Source of the DNA: Lachnospiraceae bacterium
GTDB taxonomy: Bacteria; Bacillota; Clostridia; Lachnospirales; Lachnospiraceae
NCBI GenBank assembly: GCA_022791755.1
Contig: JAAVZR010000023.1
Location: forward strand, 1-64,000
Direction: 5' to 3'
Length of the DNA: 64,000 nt
Part shown: in pieces, positions 29,279 to 38,098 of the stretch
Numbering within the stretch: position 1 is the stretch's first letter
Layout of the letters: each line of letters opens with the position of its first letter
Made by a program: the position numbers and the translations under genes
Notes under the pieces: generated by a model
Told to the model about the DNA's origin: nothing
Database searches by the model: none
Seen by the model: only the letters and a program-made list of their open reading frames with translations

Positions 29279-29731
29279 TTATTTCTTCCTGCTATTCCAG
29301 ACAGATGCCAGGATATCCTTAAGGACAAGAAACGAATCCAGCTCGCCGTATCCGTACTTCTTTTCCAGATCGCCCAGCAGTTCATCCAGCTTCGCCGCAT
29401 AGGCGGCCGTATCCACCTCCTCCCGATACCGGGTCAGAATCGGGTACTTTTTTCCCCATGCCTTTGTCCAGTCTATCTTATCCGAAACCGCCTCGCTGGT
29501 CCTGTCGATCGCTTCCTGGATTTCTTTGATATCGACATCAAATTCCACCAGCTCATCCAATGACAATCCGTACAAAACCGCAAGCCTCTTCGACTGATAG
29601 ATATCCGGCAGGGTCTCATCCGTCTCCCATTTGGAAACGGTCTGTCTGCTGATTCCCAGCTTTTCAGCGACTTCCTCCTGGGATAACCCCTTTTTCTTCC
29701 TTGCGTGAAACAAATGGTTTCCTAAACTCAT
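29279..29731 (-). CDS. XRE-family transcriptional regulator
   Basis: 150 residues from the ATG at 29731, selected for AGGAGG at its usual distance. N-terminal helix-turn-helix (EEVAEKLGISRQTVSKWET, about 18-37) followed by a predicted helical C-terminal domain without a recognised effector motif. Sits 90 bases downstream of the small membrane-protein gene in the same direction. Probably a local repressor; its target cannot be fixed from sequence alone. Confidence 0.85.
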   Translation of the reverse strand: MSLGNHLFHARKKKGLSQEEVAEKLGISRQTVSKWETDETLPDIYQSKRLAVLYGLSLDELVEFDVDIKEIQEAIDRTSEAVSDKIDWTKAWGKKYPILTRYREEVDTAAYAAKLDELLGDLEKKYGYGELDSFLVLKDILASVWNSRKK

Positions 29732-29821
29732 GGCATTACCTCCTAAATATGATATGCCCTGATTATAGTATGTACATAGCAGGAATACCACCAGCCAAAC
29801 CATCCAGTTTTGCCCGCAATA

Positions 29822-30109
29822 TTAACACCCTGACTGGTGCCTGTCGGATTTGCCGCCTCTCTTTTGCAGCAGACCCAAAAGCAGGCGGATGACTCCTGCG
29901 CATAGGGTAAGCAGAAAGCCTTTTCCCAGCAGGATCTCGCCGATCCTCATATTGACCATATATTGAATCTGCAGCTCCGGCGGCGGATCCTGATAGGGGA
30001 TTCCCGCCTTTATCATACAGTAGTACAGGCCTGTCAGTAAAAGAATTATTCCGGCTAAGACAGCCGAACTCATCACCTGGCAGAGCCGCTTCCTCACCTC
30101 TTCCTTCAT
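29822..30109 (-). CDS. small membrane protein
   Basis: 95 residues with two hydrophobic segments (about 12-34 and 58-78) joined by a loop with PPPELQIQY, and a basic tail. Its ATG overlaps the stop of the RecQ-like gene (ATGA) and has AGGAG in the helicase coding end, so it is translationally coupled to it. No recognised family. Could be a membrane tether or an unrelated passenger of the same transcript. Confidence 0.65.
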   Translation of the reverse strand: MKEEVRKRLCQVMSSAVLAGIILLLTGLYYCMIKAGIPYQDPPPELQIQYMVNMRIGEILLGKGFLLTLCAGVIRLLLGLLQKRGGKSDRHQSGC

Positions 30110-33100
30110 AGCTCTCCTCCCTGTTCATGCTGCAAGACCACGCCGTCCGTCCTCTCCGGCGATACCAGCGACAGCTTTCTCCTGGCAGCTGCACTGAGGC
30201 CACGGTCCTCCACGCCATCATCCCGCTCTTTTTGAGGCTCCGCAGACCATGTCACCAGAAAATCCGACAGCTGAAGACGATTCCTGCCCGTAAGATACCA
30301 GTATTGGATGACGGCCCTGGCCTCCGCCCGAAAATACGCCGGGCCTGTCGCTGTCCTGCCGCCGGTTTCCTCATAAAGATAGCCGGCTATGTACAGATAA
30401 TACTTGTGAAAATAGCCAATCCGCTCATAGTGGTCCATGATGGCCGCCACTTTCTTATGAAACAGGCATGCCTCGTCACGGACACCGGTAATCTCTCTTA
30501 TGGTGGAAAACCGGATGAAGTTACCTCGTTTTCTTTTCTTGCTTATGGCAATTCGCCGTACCAGATAGTGGCATAATAACGCATTCTCCAACGACGGACT
30601 GAAGGCATAAGGATGCCTTCTGATTCTCTCCAGCCTGCGATAATCCCTGTCGTCGAGAAATTCCTTTAGCTTCTCCTCATACCGTATGTCCTGGAACAAA
30701 TATTTTACATGGTAATCAAAGGCGTGCCTTCCGCCATCGTCCCATGTCTGCTCTGCCTTTTCGTCATGCTTCCATGCAGCCTGAAAATCGGTTTTCCACA
30801 GAGTCTGTCTTTCGATTTTTTCCACATTAAACAGGGAAACCGGTACTTTGATAATCTGGCCGTTCTTCTCCTGGGCATACCGGCAAAGAGGCGGTATGGC
30901 AAAACAGGAATAGCCCTTTTGTCCCTGCGGCTTATCTGTCAGTGGAAGAAAGCTCTGCCCCTCTATGACAAAACCGCATTGCGGGTCCCTAACAGACAGG
31001 GACATGGCGCGCATTTTGTCTATACTGCTTCGGATTCTTGCGCGAAACGTGCTCTTCTCCTGGGAAGAATAGCGGGAATTCCGGCCCGTCAGTATCTGCC
31101 AGACCGTCTGTACGTATATCGTCTTTTCCTGGGATATTTCAATGGAATATATGGCATCCAGAACACACATATCAAAGTAGGTCAGCTTTTCGCTGCCATG
31201 AACGGTGAAGGACAGTTCCTCGCTGCCCGCTTCTCTGTCCGCCTCCGGATCCGGGTCATCTCCTGACCGCCAGGGCTCATTGAGCCGGTATCGGTCAGGA
31301 TGATCCCGCAGCAGATTGGCGATATAGGTATTGTTTATGTGCAGTTCGTTTACTTCGCCCAAAAGCCGTCGAAGCTCCTTATGATATGCGTCCTCCTGCC
31401 CTTTCTCCTGTCCGAAGCAGGGGCCCAGAAACCGCTCTCCATCGGCGCCCGTAAAGAGGTGCGTCTTCAGAAAGCGCTCTCTTTCGGGAGCCGGAATCCG
31501 ATAGTGCCCGGCTACATACCGATAAAAGGAATCCAGCTCCCGCCGGATTTGCCCCATCGTAAACTGGTTTTCCAGATACCGGAGAATGAAATTCTGAGCC
31601 GCGTCCGGGTATAAAAGCGCATACTCGCAATACCTTTTCATATAGCAGAGCCTGTAGTACGACCAAAAATAAATATTTTCCCGCATCCGGTCGGAAAACT
31701 GTGACGTGATCGGCTGGCAGCAAAGGTCCGAGGAATCTTTTTCCGACAGGACCCACTCGATCGTATACTGCATGGTCCCCTTTTCTCTCTGGGGGCCCTC
31801 CGAATACAGGAGGTAACACATGGCCCCGGGCGCCTTTTCCGCGTCCCGCCCGGCGCGGCCCACCTCCTGGTAATAGTCTTCCGGACTTCTGGGTATGTCA
31901 TAGTGAATCACCAGGGAAATGTCCTTTTTATCTATTCCCATGCCAAAGGCTTTCGTTGCAATGAGAATATTTTTGCACGGTTTTGACAGGACAGAGGAGC
32001 TTCCGCCAGGATCCGTTTCCTCCTCATAGCTGTTTAAAAAGGCCCTTTTGCTGTCGCCCTTTTCCTTCGCCGGCATCCGGGCATGATATTTCACCAGCCT
32101 GTCTTTCAGCAGTTCGTTGGATTTCAGGGCGTCGTAGAGCTCGTTCACACCGGCCACCGTGGTGCGGTAGATAATGCATACCTTCGTTCGGTTTTCCAGA
32201 AGGATCTCGGTCAGTCTGTCCTTTCTCGTTTTCAGAGGGACGCTCCCCGTATCCGTACCGCCGGCGTCATCCGTACCGTCGCAGTCCGAGCATCTCTCCA
32301 CATAAAGCAGCAGATTGCTGCGTTTCTTCATATGGAAGAGTTCATTATACTTCTTGGCGGCGTATTCCTCCTTCTTTGTGGGAAAACGAAGAAGATTTTT
32401 AATCTCCTCCCGGTCCTTTGGCGTGGCTGTCGCCGTAAAAGCGCTTATGATGGGCCGCACCGGTCTCTGACGGATGAATCCGGCGATGTAGAGATAGCTT
32501 TCGCGGAAATCAAATCCCCACTGCGACATACAGTGCGCCTCGTCAATCACCACATGGGGGATCCGCAGGCCATTTTGTTCGGCATCCCCCAGCGCCCGCA
32601 GAAATTTTTGATCGCGCAGCCGTTCCGGGGATACGTATAAAAGCTTGTACTGAACTTCCCGTTTCCCGTCTTTCTCCCGGGAGGGGTTTTGTATCTCGGA
32701 AAACATGGCCTGGGATGTCAGGCCGTCCATACCGGGATAGATAGCCTTGAACCGAATGTTTTCATAGTAGTTAACCTCCCTGCGGTTTTTCTGCACGGGA
32801 TGATAGCGGGGATAGTGAGCGTTATTAAAATTATTTACCTGGTTTTCGATCAGGGCGGTCAGGGGCGTAATCACCAGCGTAATCCCGGGAAAGAACACGG
32901 ACGGCGCCTGAAAGCAAAGGGATTTTCCGCTGCCGGTGGGAAGGACCACAAAGGTATCCCTGCCGGAAAGAATCGAGAGCATTACTTCCTTCTGGCGTGC
33001 CTTCAGTTCGTATCGGGGAAGAAACATGCTGCGGATTTTTGCTATCCTCTCCTTGTTCAGATTTGCGGAATCTTCTTTTCTTCCGTCGGGGCCTGTGGAG

Positions 33101-33156
33101 GAATAGCGAATCTCTCCATTCATGCTGTATTTGATATAGGGGGAAAAACGTTTCAT
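30106..33156 (-). CDS. RecQ-family DNA helicase with long C-terminal extension
   Basis: 1016 residues from the ATG at 33156, which has GGAGG eight bases upstream (a GTG five codons earlier does not). Helicase motifs: VLPTGSGKSLCFQAP (about 72-86), DEAHCMSQWGFDFR, SAFTATATP, and GMGIDKKDISLVIHYDIP with QEVGRAGRD. A Cys-rich zinc site follows (CYLLYSEG, CCQPI). The remaining roughly 450 residues are not a standard RQC/HRDC arrangement. Core RecQ proteins are about 600 residues, so this is a long variant, usually met in accessory or defence contexts. A role in recombination or phage resistance is open. Confidence 0.85.
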   Translation of the reverse strand: MKRFSPYIKYSMNGEIRYSSTGPDGRKEDSANLNKERIAKIRSMFLPRYELKARQKEVMLSILSGRDTFVVLPTGSGKSLCFQAPSVFFPGITLVITPLTALIENQVNNFNNAHYPRYHPVQKNRREVNYYENIRFKAIYPGMDGLTSQAMFSEIQNPSREKDGKREVQYKLLYVSPERLRDQKFLRALGDAEQNGLRIPHVVIDEAHCMSQWGFDFRESYLYIAGFIRQRPVRPIISAFTATATPKDREEIKNLLRFPTKKEEYAAKKYNELFHMKKRSNLLLYVERCSDCDGTDDAGGTDTGSVPLKTRKDRLTEILLENRTKVCIIYRTTVAGVNELYDALKSNELLKDRLVKYHARMPAKEKGDSKRAFLNSYEEETDPGGSSSVLSKPCKNILIATKAFGMGIDKKDISLVIHYDIPRSPEDYYQEVGRAGRDAEKAPGAMCYLLYSEGPQREKGTMQYTIEWVLSEKDSSDLCCQPITSQFSDRMRENIYFWSYYRLCYMKRYCEYALLYPDAAQNFILRYLENQFTMGQIRRELDSFYRYVAGHYRIPAPERERFLKTHLFTGADGERFLGPCFGQEKGQEDAYHKELRRLLGEVNELHINNTYIANLLRDHPDRYRLNEPWRSGDDPDPEADREAGSEELSFTVHGSEKLTYFDMCVLDAIYSIEISQEKTIYVQTVWQILTGRNSRYSSQEKSTFRARIRSSIDKMRAMSLSVRDPQCGFVIEGQSFLPLTDKPQGQKGYSCFAIPPLCRYAQEKNGQIIKVPVSLFNVEKIERQTLWKTDFQAAWKHDEKAEQTWDDGGRHAFDYHVKYLFQDIRYEEKLKEFLDDRDYRRLERIRRHPYAFSPSLENALLCHYLVRRIAISKKRKRGNFIRFSTIREITGVRDEACLFHKKVAAIMDHYERIGYFHKYYLYIAGYLYEETGGRTATGPAYFRAEARAVIQYWYLTGRNRLQLSDFLVTWSAEPQKERDDGVEDRGLSAAARRKLSLVSPERTDGVVLQHEQGGEL

Positions 33157-33215
33157 GAGAGCGTCCTCCACATATGCAGGGATACGGAACTGTTTTTCAG
33201 ATTCAGGCGCATCTC

Positions 33216-33890
33216 TTACACAAGGAAGGACTGGCTCATAATATAAAACTCCTCCTGGCTGGACCGGTGCTCTTTTTTCATCGCCTCCAGGGTATCGTCA
33301 TACCTCTTTGCCTCCTCCTCGCTGACCGCCATAACCGGACTGTCATAATAGATCCATCTTCTGCCGTCCAGCGCATGGGGAACCAGCTCCTTTACCATCA
33401 TCGCTGCCGGAAACTTCCCGTTCTCCGTACAGATATTGTATTTTTTACAGCTTTTAAACCCGCGGCTCACATAATTTGCAGGGCTTCCAAAGATAACGAT
33501 CACATCGTGGCCAAGTGACGCTGCCTGCCGGAAGGAATATTCCATCAGCTCTTTTCCATATCCCATCCTCTGATATTCCGGCAGAATGCTGACCGGACCA
33601 AAGGTGAGAACCGGCTTTTCCTTTCCTGTCTCATCCACCAGCCTGGCCTTCGTATACATAATATTTCCAATAACCTGGCCCTCTCGCTCCGCCACGAAGT
33701 CCAGCTCCGGGATAAAGTCCTCATGATCCCGCATGATGTGTACCAGGTAATGCTCTGTACAGCCCGGAACATGGATATTGTAAAATGCTTTTCTTGTAAT
33801 CTCTTCTACCGTTTCATAGTCCTCTTTTGTTTCATTTCGTATAATCAGCACTGGTAAACTCCTCTCTGCTCTGCCTGTATCGGGTATCAT
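33216..33890 (-). CDS. GNAT N-acetyltransferase (YhbS-like)
   Basis: 224 residues from the ATG at 33890, preferred because AAAGGTG lies upstream; another ATG ten codons earlier lacks a site. Motif A reads GPVSILPEYQRMGYGKELMEYS, followed by DVIVIFGSPANYVSRGF, as in YhbS-like acetyltransferases. The C-terminal part is longer than in minimal GNATs. Cytoplasmic; the substrate is unknown. Confidence 0.8.
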   Translation of the reverse strand: MIPDTGRAERSLPVLIIRNETKEDYETVEEITRKAFYNIHVPGCTEHYLVHIMRDHEDFIPELDFVAEREGQVIGNIMYTKARLVDETGKEKPVLTFGPVSILPEYQRMGYGKELMEYSFRQAASLGHDVIVIFGSPANYVSRGFKSCKKYNICTENGKFPAAMMVKELVPHALDGRRWIYYDSPVMAVSEEEAKRYDDTLEAMKKEHRSSQEEFYIMSQSFLV

Positions 33891-34014
33891 TACTCTATCA
33901 CCTTTTTTCTCTTCCATCAATGTTTATTATGAGATTTTTCTCCTGACTCACTTATTTTTCTATCAATTCCTGTATTTCTCCACCGAGGATACCCTCAGTG
34001 GACAAGTTTTCCCC

Positions 34015-34063
34015 TTGTCTTTTGGCGCCGTTTATGCTATAGTGATTAATATTCTATATAGAA
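34015..34063 (+). promoter_or_regulatory. MarR-gene promoter with palindromic operator
   Basis: TTGTCT (34015-34020) and TATAGT (34038-34043) are 17 bases apart. A perfect 12-base palindrome, TTCTATATAGAA (34052-34063), covers the expected start point and lies 28 bases before the MarR ATG. This fits autorepression by the MarR protein. Confidence 0.65.
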
Positions 34064-34091
34064 ATATTCTAAATGGATTAAAAGGATGGTC

Positions 34092-34529
34092 ATGGAGACA
34101 AGAGGCGGATTTTATATCACACAGATCAAGCAGCTTCAGGACAGGATTTTTGAACGGCTCCTGCTGGAGAACGGAATCAAAGTAAGCGGCGGACAGGGAA
34201 GAATCCTTTTTATCCTGTGGAAAACGGATCATCTCACCATCAGCCAGATCAGTCTGAAGACATCGCTTGCCAAAAATACGGTATCTATTGTGGTCAACGG
34301 GATGGTGAACAAAGGAATCGTGGAGAGGACCGTCAATCCGGCCAACCGCCGTCAGACGATCATATCTCTCACGGACTACGCGAAATCGCTGCGGGAACAG
34401 TATGAGAAGGTATCCGAACAGATGAACGCCCTGTTTTATCAGGGATTTTCACAGAAAGAGCAGATTCAGTTTGAGCAGTATCTGGCCCGCATCCTCGACA
34501 CCCTGACCCAAAGCCTGGCAAACCGGTAA
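34092..34529 (+). CDS. MarR-family transcriptional regulator
   Basis: 145 residues. The second of two close ATGs is used because AAGGA sits at a workable distance from it and overlaps the first. Winged-helix core: VSGGQGRILFILWKTD, ISQISLKTSLAKNTVSIVVNGM and GIVERTVNPANRRQTIISLT, the last containing the wing. Dimerising helices flank it. It probably represses its own promoter and perhaps the pyridoxamine-oxidase-like gene that follows 70 bases downstream. Confidence 0.88.
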   Translation: METRGGFYITQIKQLQDRIFERLLLENGIKVSGGQGRILFILWKTDHLTISQISLKTSLAKNTVSIVVNGMVNKGIVERTVNPANRRQTIISLTDYAKSLREQYEKVSEQMNALFYQGFSQKEQIQFEQYLARILDTLTQSLANR

Positions 34530-34599
34530 AGCATCTCGCCAGGCAGATAACTTTGATCGCTTTAATCGGCAGATGATCGCAAAACCAGGAGGTATCTTC

Positions 34600-35028
34600 A
34601 TGAAGACAAGAAAGCAGCTCACAGACTTTATCCGAAAACAAAAGGTGGCTTTTATCGCTTCCGTGGACGAAGAGGGCTTTCCCTGTATGAAAGCCATGTT
34701 CGCGCCGCGCAGGATCGACGGGGATTGTTTTTATTTCTCCTCCAATACCTCCTCTCTGCGCGCACGGCAGTACATGGAAAATCCAAAAGCCAGCATCTAT
34801 TTTTACAGCAAAGGGCGCTTCCGCTATGAGGGGGTACTGCTGATTGGGACCATGGAGGTGTTACAGGATGAAGCGATAAAGAAAGAAATCTGGCAGCCTG
34901 GCGATCTCATGTTTTACAGGCAGGGCGTGACCGACCCCGATTACTGCGTATTGAAGTTTACGGCAGTAAGGGGGCGGTACTACTGCGATTTGAAAACGAC
35001 GTCCTTTGACATTGACCGGCTGGGGTGA
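34600..35028 (+). CDS. pyridoxamine 5'-phosphate oxidase-like flavoprotein
   Basis: 142 residues with AGGAGG seven bases before the ATG at 34600. Split-barrel FMN-binding fold: VAFIASVDEEGFPCMKAMFAPRR and FYFSSNTSSLRARQYMENPKASIYF are typical. Such small members reduce or bind flavin or haem cofactors rather than making PLP; exact role unknown. Same direction and short spacing behind the MarR gene suggest control by that regulator. Confidence 0.82.
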   Translation: MKTRKQLTDFIRKQKVAFIASVDEEGFPCMKAMFAPRRIDGDCFYFSSNTSSLRARQYMENPKASIYFYSKGRFRYEGVLLIGTMEVLQDEAIKKEIWQPGDLMFYRQGVTDPDYCVLKFTAVRGRYYCDLKTTSFDIDRLG

Positions 35029-35071
35029 GAAAATCCGCTTCAAGACCCTCACCCCGGGAAGAACCTGCCCT

Positions 35072-35512
35072 TTAGCCTCTTCTTCTATAGAGAACGATCT
35101 GCGGGTCGGCTCCGCCGCAGCCGTATTCGCACACCAGCAGATACTCGTCGTCGGCCGCAACGCCATAGCATCTCTCGTTTTCCGGTATCTCGATCTGGCT
35201 TCCCCAGTAGGTACGGTTATCCTCCAAGAGCTTCACTGTCTGGCCATTGGGAAGACGGTACTCCAGATTTATGTAAGAACCGTTCAGAATATTCAGATCG
35301 GTGACCCGCAGATCCCGGATTCCCAGTGCGTTTATTTCGTCGATCAACCTCTGTTTCCTGGCCTGGTATGCCTGAAATCCTTCTCTCTTAATCCACTGAG
35401 CCGCCAGACAGCTTCCGCCGAAGGGATGGCCGTCCGTCTCGATACAGCCGCCGCAGGCCTCCTTTTGCGGACATTGGCTGCACCAGTCGGTTTTACAAAG
35501 CGATACTTCCAT
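35072..35512 (-). CDS. Cys-rich DUF3795-like protein
   Basis: 146 residues from the ATG at 35512, with AGGAGG ten bases upstream (an earlier GTG is too close to it). The N-terminus has CKTDWCSQCPQKEACGGC followed by GSCLAAQW, a cluster that would bind zinc or an iron-sulfur centre, as in DUF3795 proteins. The C-terminal half is beta-rich (VKLLEDNRTYWG) and ends CEYGCGGADPQIVLY. Cytoplasmic, unknown function. Convergent with the flavoprotein gene. Confidence 0.6.
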   Translation of the reverse strand: MEVSLCKTDWCSQCPQKEACGGCIETDGHPFGGSCLAAQWIKREGFQAYQARKQRLIDEINALGIRDLRVTDLNILNGSYINLEYRLPNGQTVKLLEDNRTYWGSQIEIPENERCYGVAADDEYLLVCEYGCGGADPQIVLYRRRG

Positions 35513-35600
35513 TATTCTCACTCCTCCTGATAAGTTTATTTGTAACAGGTCTGTTCCGGATAAAAGAGAGGTATCTCTTCACATCTGCTGTCCCTCTCTC

Positions 35601-36161
35601 CTACATTGGCTTCAGATTTTTATTAAGCCGGTCCACCATCCAGGCGATCCTTTTCTCCTTCCCGGCCTCCGTCTTTGCGTCAAGATACGCCCGCGTGTAG
35701 GTTTTCTTTACGGATGCGGGCATGGCCATCCAGTTTGTGTAAGCAGGCTCATACGCTTTTAGCAGCGCGGATAAATGATCCGTCTGCTCCTCTGTAACCG
35801 CCATAGGTTTGGGCGCATACCACTGGCCGTTTTTCTTGGCTTCCTCTATCCTCTCCCTTCCAAAATCAGTCATAAGCCCCCGCTCTTCCAGCTTTTCCGC
35901 CAATGCCTTATTCTTCTCCGACCATTTGCTTTTTTCCCTGCGCATGGAAAAATATTTCTTATACGTCTTATCGTCGATGCTCTGCATCTGTCCGTCTATC
36001 CACCCAAAACAGAGCGCTTCTTCCAATGCTTCTCCTGCTTTGATTGTCTTTGGCCCGCCTGCCTTGCCAAACAAAAGCCAGATACCGTCATGTGACAGGC
36101 AATGCCCGCAAAGCCAGCTTCTGAATTCTTCTCTGTCCGCAAATTCCATGATATCGCCCAT
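35601..36161 (-). CDS. YdeI/OmpD-associated-like protein
   Basis: 186 residues. The family core is clear: EALCFGWIDGQMQSIDD, the KYFSMRREKSKWSEKNKALAEKL run (about 66-90), ERIEEAKKNGQWYAP and the helical C-terminus with YTRAYLDAKTEAGKEKRI. Members have been linked to envelope stress or bacteriocin resistance, but the mechanism is not settled. GAAAGGAAG precedes the start. Confidence 0.82.
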   Translation of the reverse strand: MGDIMEFADREEFRSWLCGHCLSHDGIWLLFGKAGGPKTIKAGEALEEALCFGWIDGQMQSIDDKTYKKYFSMRREKSKWSEKNKALAEKLEERGLMTDFGRERIEEAKKNGQWYAPKPMAVTEEQTDHLSALLKAYEPAYTNWMAMPASVKKTYTRAYLDAKTEAGKEKRIAWMVDRLNKNLKPM

Positions 36162-36555
36162 TCTTTCTTCCTTTCTTTCTGTGACGCCATTCTCTTTTAT
36201 TAAATGATAACATAACTACGCGGATAAATCAAAGGAATCCATTATAATACTTATTTCATGCTATTTATTCAATTTAGGTACAGAAATAGACTTTTATTAT
36301 TTAAAAATCCATATTCTTTTCATTCCTAATGATATTTATTATAGTAATCTTGTTCTGATTATTTTGATGTATATTATGTTTTCTACTCGTTTCCGGTAAG
36401 TATATGACGGAAAAGACAAAGGAATTAGGCCCTCTGCGAGGCCCCAGTAGAATTAATAGAAAAAATGTTAAAAGGATATCGGAAAACCAGGAAGGCATCG
36501 GAATGGACTGTGTCCATTTTGATTCCTTCTCACAGTAAGAAAGGAGCTAACCGCC
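36162..36555 (+). promoter_or_regulatory. leader region with hairpin before the ClpP/VirD4-like operon
   Basis: A+T-rich upstream stretch of about 390 bases with no gene that I can support. It contains weak promoter-like TTGTTC/TATTAT elements near 36350-36377 and, 27 bases before the first ATG, a long stem (36491-36508 with 36512-36529, three-base loop, 18 positions with three mismatches). A good AAGGAG at 36541-36546 follows. The stem could regulate the operon through the transcript or serve as a protein-binding site. Confidence 0.5.
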
Positions 36556-36810
36556 ATGAACAACGAGACAAACGAGCTTTGTACCGACGAATACATAAGA
36601 GGCGACTGCTGCTACGCCACCGTCACCAGCCGTGACCGCAGAGGTTCCTACCTCCAGTTAGACAATGGCCAGAGAGCCTTCGCCCGCGGCGTAGGAAACC
36701 TTCAAAACGGCGCCAAAATCCTCTGTACCATTACGCGGTCCGCCGTGGACGGGAAACGTGCCGTCGCCAGGCTCGACAGTATCTGTAGCCTCTATGATGC
36801 CTGCGCATAG
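36556..36810 (+). CDS. small beta-rich protein, OB/S1-fold-like
   Basis: 84 residues. After a charged start comes an S1-like pattern: CCYATVTSRDRRGSYLQLDN, RAFARGVGNLQNGAKILCTI, then RAVARLDSI. This looks like an OB-fold nucleic-acid-binding module, but I cannot name a family. First gene of the operon, with AAGGAG nine bases upstream. A 126-base gap with no gene separates it from the acidic protein gene. In this setting it may bind DNA or RNA for the downstream ATPase. Confidence 0.65.
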   Translation: MNNETNELCTDEYIRGDCCYATVTSRDRRGSYLQLDNGQRAFARGVGNLQNGAKILCTITRSAVDGKRAVARLDSICSLYDACA

Positions 36811-36936
36811 AGCATCCCCTCTTCCATGCCCTGGCAAGACACGACTGCCACACCCGCCGCAGGAGGTCTCCGCCAGGGCCTGAGACAAATAGAAACCCGT
36901 TTTACGGCTGTCACTTACAGCGGAAAGGACAAGAAT

Positions 36937-37251
36937 ATGAACCGATATGATTACTACACACGCTGTGTAAATTTCGACGAACAGGAATGGCTCACCGAGG
37001 AGCTCTACTACCCCGAACCGGAAGAATATTCCGGCTGCGACCAGTATGAACCCTCATACAGCCAGGAATATATCGAGGATTATGACGATTACTATTTTTG
37101 CAGCCCCTACGACGAAGAAGACGACGAAGACGGGGCGGATGACAAAAACCGGAATGAATACGAGGAAGACGACCAGGACAGCAACGGCCAGGACGAAGAC
37201 CACAGCACGACGGCCATCCAAGCCGGACAGAACAAAGGAGAATCCGCATGA
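36937..37251 (+). CDS. strongly acidic tyrosine-rich protein
   Basis: 104 residues, start at 36937 with AAAGGA upstream. N-terminal MNRYDYYTRCVNFDEQEW then a very Tyr/Asp/Glu-rich run, with many aspartates around residues 65-90, likely disordered. Charge and composition resemble DNA mimics or adaptor tails; no family recognised. Its stop overlaps the start of the next gene (ATGA), so it is coupled to it. The frame is open far upstream but without a ribosome site. Confidence 0.6.
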   Translation: MNRYDYYTRCVNFDEQEWLTEELYYPEPEEYSGCDQYEPSYSQEYIEDYDDYYFCSPYDEEDDEDGADDKNRNEYEEDDQDSNGQDEDHSTTAIQAGQNKGESA

Positions 37252-37958
37252 TACAGACCAATACACAGTATATGTCCGACCCGGCGCGCGCCGAACGTGT
37301 CATCCGCCGTTTTATGAACGTCACTCTCGGGGAGATGAAACAAATGCAGACCAGAAATTATACCGGTTATCTCACAAATAAGCTCATCCTCACGGAAGGA
37401 CTGTCAGAAAAAAAGCTGCAAAACATGCCCTACCTGGAGCTGGCCTGCCTGATTGCCAGCGTGGGAGGTAAACCCTGGTACGACGGATATGACCATGACA
37501 GCCGGGCCCGGCAGATGATGTATTATCAGTGCCTCGCCGGTATTCTCAGAGACGGGCGCAGACGCTCCATACCTGTCCGGCTGTTCATGGCCCTTCCGCT
37601 GCACGCCTTCTATGCCTGTCTGGACCGCATTTGCGGCGCAGGCCACCCGTCATTGCAATCCGTCCAGGTTTACTCCTGTTACAAAGACAGCTATACCGTA
37701 GGAGACTTTGTAAACGAAAAAATCAAGCTGCTGAACCAGGCATGGCAGCCCGTCAAGTCCCTGACCGTTTATGAAGGCGTCATAAAAACCGCTTACAGAG
37801 ACCTGGGGATTCTTCTCGTGGACAGTTTTCACACGACCTTCTCACAGCAGATTTGTGCGGCGGATATCTGTAACAAATACTCCTTTTCGTTTGAAGAGGA
37901 AGGAATCATCCATCCGATGTTTTATCCCGCCGACGATGAGAACGAGCTTCCCCTGTGA
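37248..37958 (+). CDS. unknown protein of the ClpP/VirD4-like operon
   Basis: 236 residues, AAAGGAG before the overlapping ATG. Mostly helical: MSDPARAERVIRRFMNVTLGEMKQM, then KLQNMPYLELACLIASVGG and several aromatic/Cys-containing helices (AFYACLDRICGAGH). No signal peptide, no long membrane segment, no motif that I can name. Lies 140 bases before the ClpP gene. By position it is a core member of the operon, possibly the adaptor or substrate-recognition part. Confidence 0.65.
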   Translation: MIQTNTQYMSDPARAERVIRRFMNVTLGEMKQMQTRNYTGYLTNKLILTEGLSEKKLQNMPYLELACLIASVGGKPWYDGYDHDSRARQMMYYQCLAGILRDGRRRSIPVRLFMALPLHAFYACLDRICGAGHPSLQSVQVYSCYKDSYTVGDFVNEKIKLLNQAWQPVKSLTVYEGVIKTAYRDLGILLVDSFHTTFSQQICAADICNKYSFSFEEEGIIHPMFYPADDENELPL

Positions 37959-38098
37959 GTCGGGCGGCTAAATTTCACCCACAGGCATACCGCCATCCTC
38001 TGCAAACCCACACAATGTCAGGGAAACGCCCCACGGGTGCACCGCCTCCGCCATGCCCTGAACACACGGGAAATAACACAGAAAGGAATAAATACACT

